A stretch of 64,000 nucleotides of DNA from Holothuria scabra (Eukaryota > Echinodermata > Holothuroidea > Aspidochirotida > Holothuriidae), in assembly GCA_037179385.1 (NCBI GenBank), contig CM074184.1:13782001-13846000 (forward strand), read 5' to 3'. The first letter of the stretch is position 1. Every line of letters begins with the position of its first letter. The notes beneath the pieces were generated by a model that saw only the letters and a program-made list of their open reading frames with translations, made no database searches and had not been told where the DNA came from. This document shows, one piece after another, positions 1-13,026 of this stretch. Both the position numbers and the translations under genes were made by a program.

Positions 1-1231
1 AGGAAATTTCCATATAGCCAATATTGATGTTACTTTGACATGTCAGAAATATTTCTTAAAAAAACATAAGCAGTGGTTTGTAAAAGAAATTGAGAATTAT
101 GGGCAACTAGACTAGCAATGCCTGAAAATCTTCATGGAAAGAAAGACAAAGAAAATTTTTATTTTTCTGTTTTTTTTTTTTTAAGAAGAATATTGTTATT
201 ATACTGTTTAGAGGCTTTTCATGTGACATCAGACGGCTCCTCAGCTGTCATGTTGGAGTACATGTAAATATGTAGTAGACAACACTCAACGGCGTCAACG
301 CACTTGCTCGATGAATGTTCACACATCACGCATTGCACAGTGCACACTGTGCAGTGCGTTCAGCACAAAACAATGTGTATTTGGAATGTTTGTTCTCCAA
401 CATGGCAGATCCGTGATGCAAAGCCCCAATAATTCAAAGGAATGTGGTTTCTAAAAGGCAGTGAATCAGTTTAAATATAAAAAAGTTTCTCAGTACCATG
501 AAAGTAAGTGTCAATATTGTGAAAATTAATTTATGAGTTTGAAAACTCTGTGTCAATCTGATCATCTTCAGTCTAGTCTTGCCTTCATTTGAATGAAGGG
601 TGATACATATTAATTAGCATATTCACAGAATAGTTTGAGTAAATCACCCCACTGGTCTTGATTTATAATGGTTGCCTAGCAACATAGTAGTTGTTTACCA
701 TCCGAAAAAGAATATCCCTGCCACTCAGCTTCACCTTGAGTCTGATATAATTAGTGTAGCACTGCATCATTATAACTTAGAGCTGCTTTGAAAGTTAAAA
801 GCAATAAAACGTGCTGTTGACTTTAAAAAGTCTCAGTTGAAGTGGAAATTCTCAGATTAGTTAAGTACCTTTATTTACAGAGCACTTGGAGATGGATGCA
901 ATGCAGAGAAGCAATACTAAGTTTGTAATTAACTCTCACTCTAGTTTAGCTTTGTGCTGTAACACAGATAAAGTACTTTTCATGTCATGATCTAGACCAT
1001 AACAGTATAGAATATAAACATGCCTGAGTTTTAGATTTTCCAGGTGTGCAATAAATCACTTTCCTGAGACAGCTGAGGAGTGTGATAGTTGTGCTGATAT
1101 ATTACACTTTAACATATTTACATGTGGTTAATGTTTTATCTTGGTGTGCAAAGAATTAATACACTCCTCACAGTGATTTTAGGTGAGTGATGGTGTGTAA
1201 TCTCACTTGCATGCCTCAAAATCCATGTCCT
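1..1231. other. No recognisable feature
   Basis: AT-rich sequence with a short T-run near 170. I see no gene, RNA or repeat relation to the rest of the window. Confidence 0.5.
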
Positions 1232-1340
1232 GGGGCCTGTTCCACAAAGAGTTACGCACGATCTTAAGTATGATTTACTGTTGGCTTAAGTATGGTGAAT
1301 CAAACTTAGGATTGTGCGTAACTCTTTGTGGAATGGCCCC
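1232..1340. mobile_element. 109-bp palindromic MITE
   Basis: The ends are near-perfect inverted copies: GGGGCCTGTTCCACAAAG at the left, and the complement of GGGGCCATTCCACAAAG at the right, both continuing with AGTTACGCACRATC. The centre repeats CTTAAGTATG. Together they could fold the whole element into one hairpin. There is no coding capacity. Superfamily unknown. Confidence 0.75.
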
Positions 1341-1411
1341 CTGGAGTACTTGCAGATGTCACAGATAGGTTAAAGGGATCCTGGAGGACCAAAGTGGCAC
1401 CTTTTACGTAC

Positions 1412-1672
1412 ACAAAGTATAGGCGAATCCCATTAGCACTTGTTTTCAGTGACTGCAGGCCACCATTAGTGGGGTCCATCTGCCTTAAATTGTCTTTATT
1501 TATTGTTTACATGAATTTCAAACCCTCATATTTAGCAAAATTGGAGAATTTAAGATACAAATTAGTGTACAACAATCCATGATAGAGATAAGCAAGGAAA
1601 TTGAAAGATTTAAAGGTGATGGACCGCAGTTATGGCCAAGGGAAATAAGACCATCACTTGCTGTCCGGATTT
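1412..1672 (+). repeat. Dispersed 250-bp repeat, copy 1 of 3
   Basis: It shares long blocks with 28423-28680 and 53955-54215 in the same order and orientation, including TTTACATGAATTTCAAACCC, CATCCATGATA, and CCATCACTTGCTGTCCGGAT. No terminal inverted repeats or tail found, so the class is unknown. Confidence 0.8.
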
Positions 1673-4600
1673 GTGTATACTGTAATGTGTTGGTATATGT
1701 ATTTTACTCCATGCTGTTTTGATTTGTTATGTCGTCCAACCCTCCTCTCACCCTAATCCTTTAAGATTTTCCAAGGTGCAGAAATTGTAAAGAACATATG
1801 GAAATGCTCAAAATACTCTGTCCTAAGATCTAAAGAAATCTGGGAATTATGTGTTAGGTATTTTTCCAGACAAATGTTCTTATGTAGGCTTCCTCCATCA
1901 CTCACCTTAAACCCCTCTCCCATCTGAGAGGCATTTAGACTGAACAGTTTTTGCATGGCCCATGCTCTGTGTTAAATGATGGTGTAATCTGCAGTTGTGT
2001 ACTAAGTTGCTGCCTTGTAATAGTAGTAATGTAGGGATGCCATGCCACCGAAAAATACAGTAAAAAAAGTGAGACTAAGATCACTTAATGATTTCAAAGC
2101 TATACTAAAGGTACTTACCATTATGGATATAGGAATATCTCAGAACAAGTGAAATTTAATAAAGTATAGAGGTGCAATTGCTCAAACTAGAAAAATCCAC
2201 CTTAAGTGACACCATCTAGAATAAAACAAAAAAACACACAAGTAATGAGGATATCTAGACATAAAAAACAATACAACACCTGATGAAACTTTATCAGACG
2301 TAGCATTAATTTCCATCCAAGCCACCTCAGACAGAGTAGGGTCGTCTCCTTTTTTTTTTAGTACCTCTTATGAGTATCTGGTCTAGTCTGTTCAAAGCTT
2401 TTTAAACTACAGCTCATTTTGTATCCAAGTCAGGCCTTCTGTATTCCCCTCTGGTATATAATTCATTTTGTCTGTCATTTAAGCTCAACATCTTCAGAAT
2501 TTCAGTACAGTAATGAAAATATTATACAATTTATTTAAGATGTAGAGTAAAGCAGGGAGGTGTTAGGAAGGAGAGACAACGTTCTATTGACTCTTTGAGG
2601 CAATGTTTGTTGCGGACAAAAATCTTCCTTTTCTTCCCAAATATTTTATCTCAATACCTAGACCAGCTGCGATCAGTGATACATTGTCAAAATTCCAGTG
2701 AGAGGGCACACCCTTACGTTGTATGTTGTTAACTTTTCGTTGCCAGCCGTCATGAAAAAATATGAAATTTTACATTTTCGTCTGTGTTCGTCCTAATAAA
2801 TGTAAATTCTGTTTATTTCTTTGTGGAATTTTAACGCTATATATATTTCGAGTGTATTTAGGAGTTATACGGAAAGTTGCGAAAATCAGGTTAAATGATT
2901 TAGCCTTTAACAATACCTATAGCAGACGACTCATCGAATTCATTGCAAAAACAAAGAAAGTAAGCTATTTTAACTTTCATTGACAGTCGTTTAGCTAAAA
3001 CTTGATTAGAGTTTGGAACATGTCAGTGAATAAACCTCAGATCAAAGCATCAAGCAAACAAAGACAATTGTTTTAGGATTACTTGGGTGTGAAAGAGGCA
3101 AATCCTCCTAAGCATGGGACAGGTCAACAAGGCTTAACAATAGGAACAAAGAGGACTGTCAATCAAAGTTTGATGCTTGAATGGGAATTACTACTTTCGA
3201 AGTACCTATTGTGGGACAGGTAGGGCTGTTGTGTCTTCACCCTTACGCCTCCCTGAGTAAAGCTACGGAAAATTAAAGGGTAACTACTGGCGGGTAGAGC
3301 AGTAAGAAATAAACATAAACTCACCGAGTAGGGCTGGTCAATTACAGAAATGTTTAAGGAATCGTAGGCGCACATAATGATGATGCATCACAGTGTTAAG
3401 TTAAAACGAGATTGGGTTGGGTGAGCACTTGATACACTTTTGAAATTGGGGTATGCTGAAATTTCCCAGGTGGCTGCATATGAACCGGGGGGGGGGTATT
3501 GGTGGTTGTTTTCATTATGCAGTTAATTGTATGAGCATATGCCAAGTACTGTGTGGCAGCCTGAGGAAAATAGCCTTGTTTGAAATGTGCAATTGTAACC
3601 ATTTGTTGTTTTCAGTGCATTATTGTTCAGTAAAGCACATTTTACATTTGACAGTAAAATAGTCTGTTTCATGTTATCTTCATTAAACATCGCAAATTTA
3701 ATCAGGACAGGTTGTTAAATTCTCTCATAATTTCTTTGGTCTCCCTTCCTTTTATTCATTTCTCTTTGTATTGTATTTTTTCATGCTCTGAGCAGAAAAT
3801 GTGGGAATATGCTCCCTTTCATTCCGGCTTTGGTTTGGAAATACAGTGCATGTTTCTTTTTAAATATGTTATTGTTTTAAAACGTTTACTCGCCAGAATA
3901 AGAACATTTCTTGCCAAAAATGTCAATCTCAGTGCATGTGTACCTGCTACATGGCATTTCAAGTTGTAATATCAGGGAGCTGTTCCGTAACAGTAATATT
4001 GATAATTAGATCGTTCATGGTTAATTGCTACTGGCCACATAATCTTGTAGGAAAGTGCATTTGATGAAAAAGACCCGAAAAATGGTGACTTTGTTTTGAA
4101 AGAAAGGAAGTATGCCCCCTTCTTCTTCTACCGGCTAATAGCAATGGTGGCAAAATACTTACGATATGTTGTAATATTAAAGACATTGAAAAAGTATATT
4201 ATACAACAAAATTGCAGTCGAGGTTCAAGTGTATAAATAGACCCACGGGCATGTGATACAGTTGCGATAAAATATAATATACCCTTGTCTGAAATGAACT
4301 GAACTCTGTTTATTTGCTCTTTCATTTACTCATTTATTTGTTGAAGAATTGTCCTGGCTTTGGCTTGATACCTCACAAACACCACTGTGTGTTGCCATAG
4401 TTATTACACCATTACCTGGTGTCGTGAATCCCACAGTTTGGTGTGCACTTTGGATCGGTGCATTCAGGATATTCGCGTTGACGTTAATTGATAGAAAGGA
4501 AAAAAAGATGATCGGGGATAGGGATAAAATTCGTTGTTAATAGCAAAAGCAGATTCAGACCATTCAAGTAGGACAATTGCCTGCAAAGATGAATACTCTA

Positions 4601-6262
4601 AAAGCATTCAACAGCATTGACTGAGAAGTCATATTAAAGGAAAAAAGCATCCAGTACGCGAAATAGGTTTTTTTAGAGACGCGAGACATTAAGGTAATGT
4701 TAAATTTAATTTCGGGAGAGTAACAAATTTCGTCCTCCGCTTGCTCCTGTATAAGCTAGGGTATCTGTCGATAGATTTCCAACCTGTGGTGCTATAACCT
4801 CAGAACGATGTACACCTTACATATATAGATTTATATATAGATTTGAACAACCTCAACACGCCCTCGTTTCATTGCCAGTGGTACGATATACACTTGTAGA
4901 GTTCCCTATTTTCTGACCTTTTTGGAATGGATACGTCAGTTTTTAATTCTCATCTCGCAACATCTGGAAATTGAATGGAAACCTGCCGAATTATATCCTA
5001 AATCCGTCAGTTGGTGCAAAAACACACGGACATCAGTGCAACCAAAATTGTCAACCCTAGGATCATCGAGACATCCGGTTTTCTTTGTGGTAAGTCGTAA
5101 ATAGGAATCCTGCATACATGTGTCTCGGAAATGCAGAAAATGCGATGGTCTGTAATACTGGTGTACGTGCTGGCTGGTAAACAGTTAACAACTCACAGGT
5201 AGAAGACGACTACTTCTTGAGTGAGACTCCCCTCAGGAGTGTATTTCTATAGAAATTCAATGCCAACTTAACTCCCTCAAAAATGTGGACTAGGAGTACA
5301 GCTAAGCTTAGGCCTTGTCCTGGCGGGAGCGATGGGCTAAAATTTGTATCGGTGCATGAAAAAATGGAGCTATTTGGGGACCTTTTTGCATTCCTGACGA
5401 TAAATAGAAAGTCTTTTTGATGAATTAAAAGGATAGGGTCTGCCATATACAATGCGCTCAAAATACTCATCGTTTAAAAACAACTTGTAATCAGTTTAAG
5501 CCTACCTGTTAGCATGAGGCCATACAGGTTTGTGCTAAAAATGTATGAACGATTACAGAATAGCTCGCGAGAAAATGACTAATTTCAAGTGGTACCGCTG
5601 TATCCTGAAGATTTCAGAAGTGGCATGCCCACTAGCAGCGACATGGGAGATTTCTGTCCCTAGTACCCCATGAACAATGGCACTGGGAAAAAAAACCCAG
5701 TGAACCGCAACTAGGACTTTAACCGTATTAGTTAAAAAAGGGCCGTAAAACCCAATCTAATTCCGCCCGTTTGACAAACAGACAAATGAGCAGACGAGAA
5801 CCGATACTGAATTTCGCGCATTTGTAAGTGGCTAAAACGAATGTGTCCCCTCTCATGCCCCGTAGAATGCATGCATCTTACAATTTCAACCTCTTCTGTT
5901 CTTCTTTGGGAGGGCGCTAGCGTTGTTTCATATAGCCTCTGTCGTAACAGCAGGCTTACTGCCTTAAGGTCTGCTAAGACGTGATTCCTCGAATTACAAC
6001 AGACTTCAACTCTCAAGAATGACAGAGGAAACAACTAAGGGTCCCCAAAGCGTGCCCCAAATCGCATGTTTTATTTCACAAGGTATTATGGATACTTTTC
6101 TGTAGCATCAGCTGGCACACTTAACAAAGGGTTATGAGGAAGGGAGATATGCGTGATGATTTCGTAAAAAAATACGTTTACAGCCTTGAAACTGATGCAA
6201 GGTTTGGATCTAGGCGTTGAACACTATCTAAATGCGAAGGCTGAAAGAGTGGTGGACTAAGA
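1673..6262. other. No gene recognised
   Basis: Mixed AT-rich sequence. A frame at 4922-5090 ends in a good donor (TTTGTG|GTAAGTCG) but has no convincing acceptor or start context. Short G-run near 3488. Nothing else I can support. Confidence 0.4.
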
Positions 6263-6270
6263 GTGACAAC

Positions 6271-6542
6271 CATGGGCGTCCGCAGAAAAAAAGTCAGGGG
6301 GCAAAATTTATAGGGAGGGGCAAAACCTCCATGAATTGATACAAAGCATGCGAAAATTTCAGCCCAAAATGCCTTCCAGATCGCCGGAAATGGCATTTCT
6401 AAAGCCTATTATTCGCATAGAAACTTGGAAAACACGTTTTGTTCGGGTTTTTTGCTTTGATTTTTATACGTTTTTTCAAATTTTTTATTTTCCAGGGGGA
6501 GGGGCAAGTGCTCCCCCTTGCCCATACCTGCGGACACCCATG
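6271..6542. mobile_element. hAT-like MITE with 8-bp target duplication
   Basis: The 272-bp element has inverted ends CATGGGCGTCCGCAG (left) and the complement of CATGGGTGTCCGCAG (right). The 8-mer GTGACAAC stands immediately outside on both sides (6263-6270 and 6543-6550). An 8-bp duplication with such short ends is typical of hAT elements. The interior is non-coding. Confidence 0.85.
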
Positions 6543-7284
6543 GTGACAACTTGTATACCTGTCGAGGGGACTAAAGAACCAGCGTTGAAAGATAGCAAAA
6601 CGGAAAATGTTCCTTAATTATAACCATAACAAAATGCCAATCACGTTGACAGCTAATATAGAATGCATTTAAAGTATCTAGCTGAAAATTCCAACTGCAT
6701 GAGCAAGTTTTGGTAGAAGGCTGGGAGAGTCCACTTTGGCCGAGACTTCGGACTTAATGACAAATTTCAGTAAAGATTTCATTTGGTTTACTTATAGTCC
6801 CAGTAGCAAATGAAAAGAAATTTAAAAATAATGTAGGACCAGATTTATGTTGCATAGGCGGGCAAGTGCAATTCTGGTTGCTTTTGCTACAAAAATACAA
6901 ACTGGAACTGACAGAGCTACGCGAGTGATACTTAATCAAGTTATATAATGTTTACACAGGTCATATACTGCATTGAAAACTAAATAAAAACAATATTCCT
7001 CCAATAAATGTCTCAACGCTGTTTTTTTTTTTTTCGACACGCTTTGCATGCACCCTTTTTAAATATGTCAGGATTCGGGGTTACTTCTTGTAGAACACCT
7101 CTTCCATTGTCACTGAAACTTAGCACCAGTGCCCGAGCCGTACACAGCTAAAGGTCTACTGTTACTAGTGAAAGGGGGAGGCAGTGAAGCGGTCGTCTTC
7201 TGGTCCCTTTCTCTGACCAAGTGCCCCCGAGCATTCTGAAAGGACGATGATCTTATTTGTCCCTAATCTGGAGCTCCACTCTTT

Positions 7285-8210
7285 TTTGGCTGAAGTGAAA
7301 AGGGGCCACCCTTTCTCTAATTGCCATTAATTTCTCTTTTGAGATGTCTCAATAGTCCATTTTTCGGCGTGTTCTGCTCGCCCCATCACAGATAAGGACT
7401 TTATAAAAATCGCATGAAAAGGACGCTATAATAAACCAACGGTACGTTTTTGCTTCGTACAAATATCCTCAGGGGTCACCCTTATTCAGATGTAGTGAAA
7501 AGGGACCACTCTTTGTCTAATTTTATTTCAATTTATGCTCATTTTGTTTGTGGGAAGCCTAGGGCTTTCATGGGTGGGAGGGGGCCGGGGGAGGGGGCCG
7601 GGTTGTTAAGAGGGGTTTTTGTAAGGGTTAGTTCTGGTCTTGTTTTCTTATTCATTACCTTTCCCTTTAGTTTTTTTAATTTTCTGTCTTTTTTCCTTTT
7701 CTTTTTGCTTGTTTGTGTTTGCTACACAACTACTTTAGGTAACTTGCTTTTGTTGTTTTGGGGAGTAGAACTCTCGACAAGCCCCTCAGGGTTTTTTAGT
7801 TTTTCTTCCATCTACTTCATTGTTATGTATGTACTGTATTCATTACGTTTGTGTATCTATACATTTTGATGATGTAGAAAAACAAATAAACGAAACGAAA
7901 CGATTTCACTATTGAGATGAAGTAAAAATTCATTTTTTCGGCGCGCTCCACGCGCCCCTTTACAGGTAACGGCTCTGTGAAAGTCACCTGAAAAAAAAAA
8001 ACTATATAGGAAACCAGAGTATGCTTGTGCTTCAGTAAGAACGTCTTTAGGGAGCCACCGTTATTCAGCTAAGGTTAAAAGTGGCCCATCCTTTCTCTAA
8101 TTTTCTTTCAGTTTCATCACTGACTGACTGAGATGTCTTAAACGTTACATTTTTCGGCGTGCTTCGCGAGCCCCATCATAGACAAGGGCTGAATTCACGT
8201 CACAAGAAAA
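7285..8210. repeat. Three tandem units of about 200 bp
   Basis: The same order of blocks occurs three times, starting near 7285, 7485 and 8070: GTGAAAAGG(G)(G/A)CCAC, a stretch ending CTCTAATT, GAGATG, then TTTTTCGGCG and a CGCCCC/GCCCC block. The spacing between units 1 and 2 is about 200 bp. Between units 2 and 3 it is longer only because a LINE-like tail is inserted in unit 2. Confidence 0.7.
7543..7902 (+). mobile_element. 3' end of a LINE-like retrotransposon
   Basis: Inserted in the middle tandem unit. It begins in G-rich sequence, continues pyrimidine-rich, and ends AATAAACGAAACGAAACG, a tandem AAACG tail of the kind that closes several non-LTR retrotransposon families. 5'-truncated: no reverse transcriptase frame is present. 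The exact left edge is uncertain. Confidence 0.6.
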
Positions 8211-8461
8211 GCTCCCTAGCTTTCTGAAAAGAAGATCCGGGTCACCAAGGAGGGAGCCCCTGAAGAACCTGAATTTTAAGAAATTCATTCTCCCTCCCCG
8301 CACCCTCTGCATTATCGATTCCTGTCGACTTTAACCATACGGAGTAAGGATATAATTGAAGAAAGTCAAATTGTCATATTTGTGTTCTGTTAAGTGCACA
8401 TTTTATGTAATTTAAAGTTGACGATAAAATGCATCATATTCACTGCCTACAATTTCGTTAA

Positions 8462-8560
8462 TACACAGGAGCTTCCGGGGTGTCGCCCCCCTGGACCGCC
8501 ACCGGGGGTTTGCCCCTGGATCCCACCGGAGCCTTAAGGCGGGCCACTGGACCTCATGCC
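8462..8560 (-). repeat. GC-rich repeat shared with 30.9 kb
   Basis: It contains GGGGTTTGCCCCTGGATCCC and related blocks that recur, reversed, at 30890-30990. Both are GC-rich islands in AT-rich DNA and appear to be fragments of one mobile family. Confidence 0.6.
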
Positions 8561-9793
8561 GTTAGGGGGGAGCGCTTCAGGCGTCGTTTATTATTCAGCT
8601 CAAATTTGCCCCACCCCCACTTTCAGAGATCAAATCCCGCCCTGTTGTGATGGATATGTTGACGAGAAACATATTGTAAGCATTCTGGGTCCCCTAAGGC
8701 ATGACAGTTTTCCGAATTCCTTAATTGCTGAAGAAGTATTTATGTTATTAATATATCAGTTTTGTGCGGTGTAATATTGGTGGTAAATTTAAAAAATGGA
8801 CCATTGGCCGATATTGTAAAACCATGACATTACGATTGCTTTAAATTCACTTTTTTGTAGAAAATGTGTCTATTTCAGTATCGTCGGAATTGATGTAAGC
8901 GGCAGCTCAAAGTTGTATTTCATGCACAAATCTTAAAATAGTAAGCTAAACTTTGAACTCAAAAATGACTCCTTTTAACCCTGAGGCCTTATCAGTGTGC
9001 AAGTTGACTCATTGATTGACCCTCAAATAAAGCAGTGTAACACAAGACAACCGAAGAGGAAACGTTTGGAAACAAGGGGAGTTTTGCCTGATCGTATGAC
9101 AAAATAAAATTGTTCCTTTTTACTCTAATGTAAAAACAGTATTTTGTTTTTCATCTTCATATCCCATCTAAGATTGACTGGTGGATTCGAAAAAATTTAA
9201 AAACATCTTCTATCTAATTCAAGACTCACAAATCAACTCAACTCGATTCTAGTCACGATTGCAAGCGTTCCAAGTAAACCTTCAACGTAACATGTTTTAC
9301 GTATATATAAATAATTAAGCCGTGCTCTATCAATGACTAACAACACTAATAGCGGATACAAATATTTTTAAGACAATGATGGATGGTTTGTAAGTACAGG
9401 AATGTTATTTTGCTTTGTTGGGCTTGCAATGTAGAGGTTTGTATCTATTTGAAAGTTGAGAAACTTGCTGCACTTATCGATCATGGAATGACGTTATTGA
9501 CGGCACAATGACGACATGTAGAATGAATTAAAATCATTTAATTAAAGTATTTCATGGCACGTAGTACGCCAGTTTATGATGTCTATGGTGCATTTTATGA
9601 TGGCCTTAAGTAGGCATTGACGAGGCAGATGGAATAGATATCTGTTATAACGTAATGGACGTTGGAGGAGTTGTTACTGGAAACTTACTAAAAAACGGCA
9701 TTTCGCTGTCACATAAGGTCCCTCACTTCATGTTGTTTAGTGTTATATCACATTTCCCATTTAGCCTACTCATGTTCTCCGTGGGTACTTCAG
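8561..9793. other. No gene recognised
   Basis: AT-rich, with no repeat relation seen. A GC-rich short frame at 8556-8774 is the edge of the neighbouring repeat rather than a gene. Confidence 0.4.
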
Positions 9794-10005
9794 CAGGCAT
9801 TATGTTGATGCAACTATATCGCTTACGATGAAGCAGTCTGGAACAGAGCCATGTATGTCATTGCAGTCCAAAGACCTGAAGAATTGTCAGCTACTTTGTC
9901 CTTTCAAGACGCAGTTCAGGGAGCAGGACCTTTACGGGAGCATTTGTTTTATTCCGCCTCTTGGCTTTTCGCAAGAAAGTTCAGAGGGTTTTAGAAAAAT
10001 ACTGG
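9794..10005 (+). CDS. Candidate orphan exon, unidentified
   Basis: An open frame of 70 codons lies between a fair acceptor (GTGGGTACTTCAG) and a donor (TACTGG|GTGAGG). It codes RHYVDATISLTMKQSGTEPC and a Cys-containing middle part. An ATG at 9828 could also make it a first exon. I found no partner exon on either side, so it may be a decayed gene or a chance frame. Confidence 0.2.
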
Positions 10006-10424
10006 GTGAGGCAAAATATTAAAACGACTTGGACTAAGTTTAACAGTGCATGGTTGCTTCTCGGCTGTTGTAGTGTCCGTTTTCTACAGTCAGTTTAGTA
10101 CGGGACCACGCATAGCAGGCTTATATGTAGAAGGCTAAAGACCAAAGGTCCATTAAGGAAACATGACTCTTTTGTGGGGTGTGGGGACTCTTTCTGGAGT
10201 TTGGTTGACCCGTTGGGTTCATCTCCAGAGAGTTTGGGAAACTCTAGGAGAGAATGCGTCTGTAAGTTATGCACATGTTGGATCGCTGCAATTTTACCAC
10301 AACCGTCATGCATGGTATGGTAATTGGCAGAGGGTCTCCCAAAAATTGTTAAAAAAATAAGCTCTCTTGCAAATCTCCTACTTGTTTTGACGACACGCTG
10401 ACGTCATTCTTGGGGGAAAACATT

Positions 10425-10830
10425 GGGAAATTCTTGAGCCGAAATATAAAATGTTGAATTTCATTCACCCAAATTAAAATGGTAGCCTACATTGCGTAAT
10501 AATTTGTGATGTCATTGTTGTACTACTCAGATTACAGTCTTTATTCCTCTTTGTTTTTCTGAAAGTAATTACACCCTGTATACCAAGGTGTGATTGCACT
10601 CTTACTCTTATGATTAAAGGGAAACAAAGCAGGTAATGTGAGTTGTACAACGAGAAAGTCACAAAATATTGCGCAATTGACTAATTTGTTTTAAGTGAAT
10701 AAATTTCACCATTATATATCTCGGCTCAAGAATGTCCTATGAAGATGGAAGGTGAGCTGTTCGAATTCATTTTGCATGTTGTTTAAAGACACTGTATCGT
10801 GGAGAGAAACGGGGGCGGCAGCATCTTTTT
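10425..10830. mobile_element. Fold-back element, copy 1 of 3
   Basis: The left arm has ATTCTTGAGCCGAAATATAA and then TTGCGTAATAATTTGTGA. The right arm carries the reverse complements (TCGGCTCAAGAATGTCC at about 10721). The arms are over 200 bp with small gaps and a centre near CCAAGGTGTGAT. Related to 28935 and 33878. The right end continues into a GC block (GAAACGGGGGCGGC). Confidence 0.7.
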
Positions 10831-12986
10831 AGAATTGTTCTGTTCTCCTTCGCGCATCAAAAACTGTTACAGCGCCATCACACTCCTTAGCCCGTGAAAA
10901 ATGTTCGTGCAATCGACGGAGGGAAGTTGAAGCATGGAAGTAGTAGACGGTACTCATTCGGGTGATGTGGATTTCTGCAAGACATTTGCAAATACCACAT
11001 ACAACGAACAATCGTCGGCAATAACAAGAGAAGTCGGCGACGGAGGGCAACTTTTCCCAAAATTAACATTAGATTGACGGCACGACATCCAGGGAACGCT
11101 TTATCAACTTTAATTAAGGAGTAATTTGTGATGTTTGAAGCTGCGAGAAGGTAAGGAAAAGAGATAAGAACAAATACGATGGCAATTAGTAGACGTTGAC
11201 AGTAATTCTGCGAAAAATCCTTTGCTTGGCGATGTGTAGTATTACTTACCTGTATATGCCATACAAAATTGAACAAGGGAGAAATTTTCCCAAGATTATG
11301 GGCACAAATTCCCAAGGTCCGATACAGTACAGAAAGAAACAAATTCAACTTCCATCACGTTGCATGTGGATCCTTGTTATTTTATTGAGTGTATAATTAA
11401 TGCTACAATAGTTTCTACCGGGATACACCTTCTAATTAAGGCTGATATATCTTAAACAGCTGTGAAAGGGACAAAAATTTAGTCATTGCCAGTATGAAAT
11501 TACCTCCAAGCACAACACTCTTTGTCCTACAATTGAGTTACAACGTGTTATAGTAAAATATATCCCACAATTAGAAAGACTTGTGTGAATTGACAGATTT
11601 CAGTCTACACTCTGATCACATATGATGGCCTAGCTAGCTCGACAATTGGCTTTTCACCCCCTAAATTAGGACAAAATCAAAAAGACTAGTTGTGTGGTGC
11701 ACAAAAGTTTAGGAAGGGGTTGCTTGATGAAAGCATTATATACAGTATGATTAAAAATAAATTGGACTGACCATGTTCAAAGGATAAGAATGCTATCCAA
11801 CCAGCTCAGTACTGTTGTAATAATGCCAACAATTTCCACTGAATGCATAATTGACACGTGACAGCAAATTGCATCTAGGGATAGTCTTGCCATGATGGTT
11901 GTCTGAAACAGTCCTTCCACACCCAACCTCAGGAGAACTTAGTTTACTAGACCAAAGATTTTAAGACTTTTCAGGGTGCTTGCTATAATCCATTACCTAA
12001 CCTCATTTTAAAACATCAGGGTATTAAGTAGCCCTCAAACAGGTCTATGTCGTCAGTTAAATGGCCTAATGAAATTCTCTACATGTAACAGAATACACAT
12101 GCAGCCCTGTTAACTAGGGAATGGGGGTGGCAATTAGAACTTCTCTCCACTGATACCCGAAGTGTAACTGAATATAAGTCTATCAATCATTTAAAGCCCC
12201 CTCCCCCCCTTACCCTCCAAATTAGGACCCCACATGACAAAGTTTTTCGTCAAACTATGTTTGCCACTGCTAGGCTTCTTTAAAGGGTGAATCTCTTCAT
12301 TCCAGATGGTTCCAGCCAGTTCTGGTAAAATATGGCTAACATCTTTAGCTCCTCAAAAAGCACACAAACTTTTGTTGCTAAGAGACTAACCCTGTCAAGT
12401 AGCTGTCATGTTTAATAAAACAGAACAATTGCAGTGCATGCAACTGCCTGTTGTAATGAAAGCATTAGCTCCCTACTGCTTCTTCTGAATTGGTCAATGG
12501 AAGAGCAGTCACTTATTACAGTACAAAGGTTACTCTCTCATAACTAATCCACATGAGTATCCATATTTTTTGAAACAGATTCCCTTCACAAGCTAGCGTA
12601 CATCTCTCATGTTTCATATGCTAACGTTTTTGCATTTTAATTAACATCATATGAAATAAACATCATATTAATCAAGGCCTGTGTCAGTCATGTAACAGCT
12701 CAGTAGCCTCTGCCTGTCACAAGAATCTTCAGTTTGGCTATATGTACATAGCATGAAGTAAATTAAAATATCATACCAGAGTAATATAACCTTCGAGAGT
12801 ACAACATTTTCAACAGTTTACTCAAACTAAAAGGTTGTTACTACATGTGACATATTACTTATTTATATTATGCTCTTCTTTGTATCCTTGAAGGCACTAG
12901 CACTACAGAAACTGCATCAACTTTCTGGAAAAAAAATCACCTACAATACCTACTCTATGGCAGAACTCATGCATGGGAACCTACCA
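10831..12986. other. No gene recognised upstream of the minus gene's end
   Basis: A minus-strand frame (11348-10887) ends one segment at a good donor (CATACAG|GTAAGTAAT, about 11251) but lacks an acceptor and ATG in frame. The 3' UTR of the minus gene should start at 12986. No other feature. Confidence 0.35.
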
Positions 12987-13026
12987 TTATCTTCTTGTTA
13001 GGCTGGAAGGAAAATTGATGTCTTCT
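12987..13026 (-). CDS. Unidentified minus gene, last coding exon
   Basis: The acceptor GCACTTTCTTCTTTAAAG leads into AEDINFPSSLTRR-type coding (the first residue is split and reads Leu) and a TAA at 12987-12989. A second acceptor inside (CAATTTTCCTTCCAG) would give a shorter tail ending in the same TAA. No AATAAA follows closely; an ATTAAA lies about 350 bases downstream (12641-12636). Confidence 0.4.

Noticed and set aside
2280..2300. CTGATGAAACTTTATCAG, ribozyme-like or hairpin
   Set aside because: Only a short chance palindrome; no catalytic core.
5732..6034. 100-codon minus-strand frame
   Set aside because: It begins at a TTG, with no splice context and no family resemblance.
7450..7869. 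139-codon open frame
   Set aside because: It begins at a TTG and runs through the tandem unit and the retrotransposon tail. Low-complexity Phe/Leu runs show it is a product of T-rich DNA.
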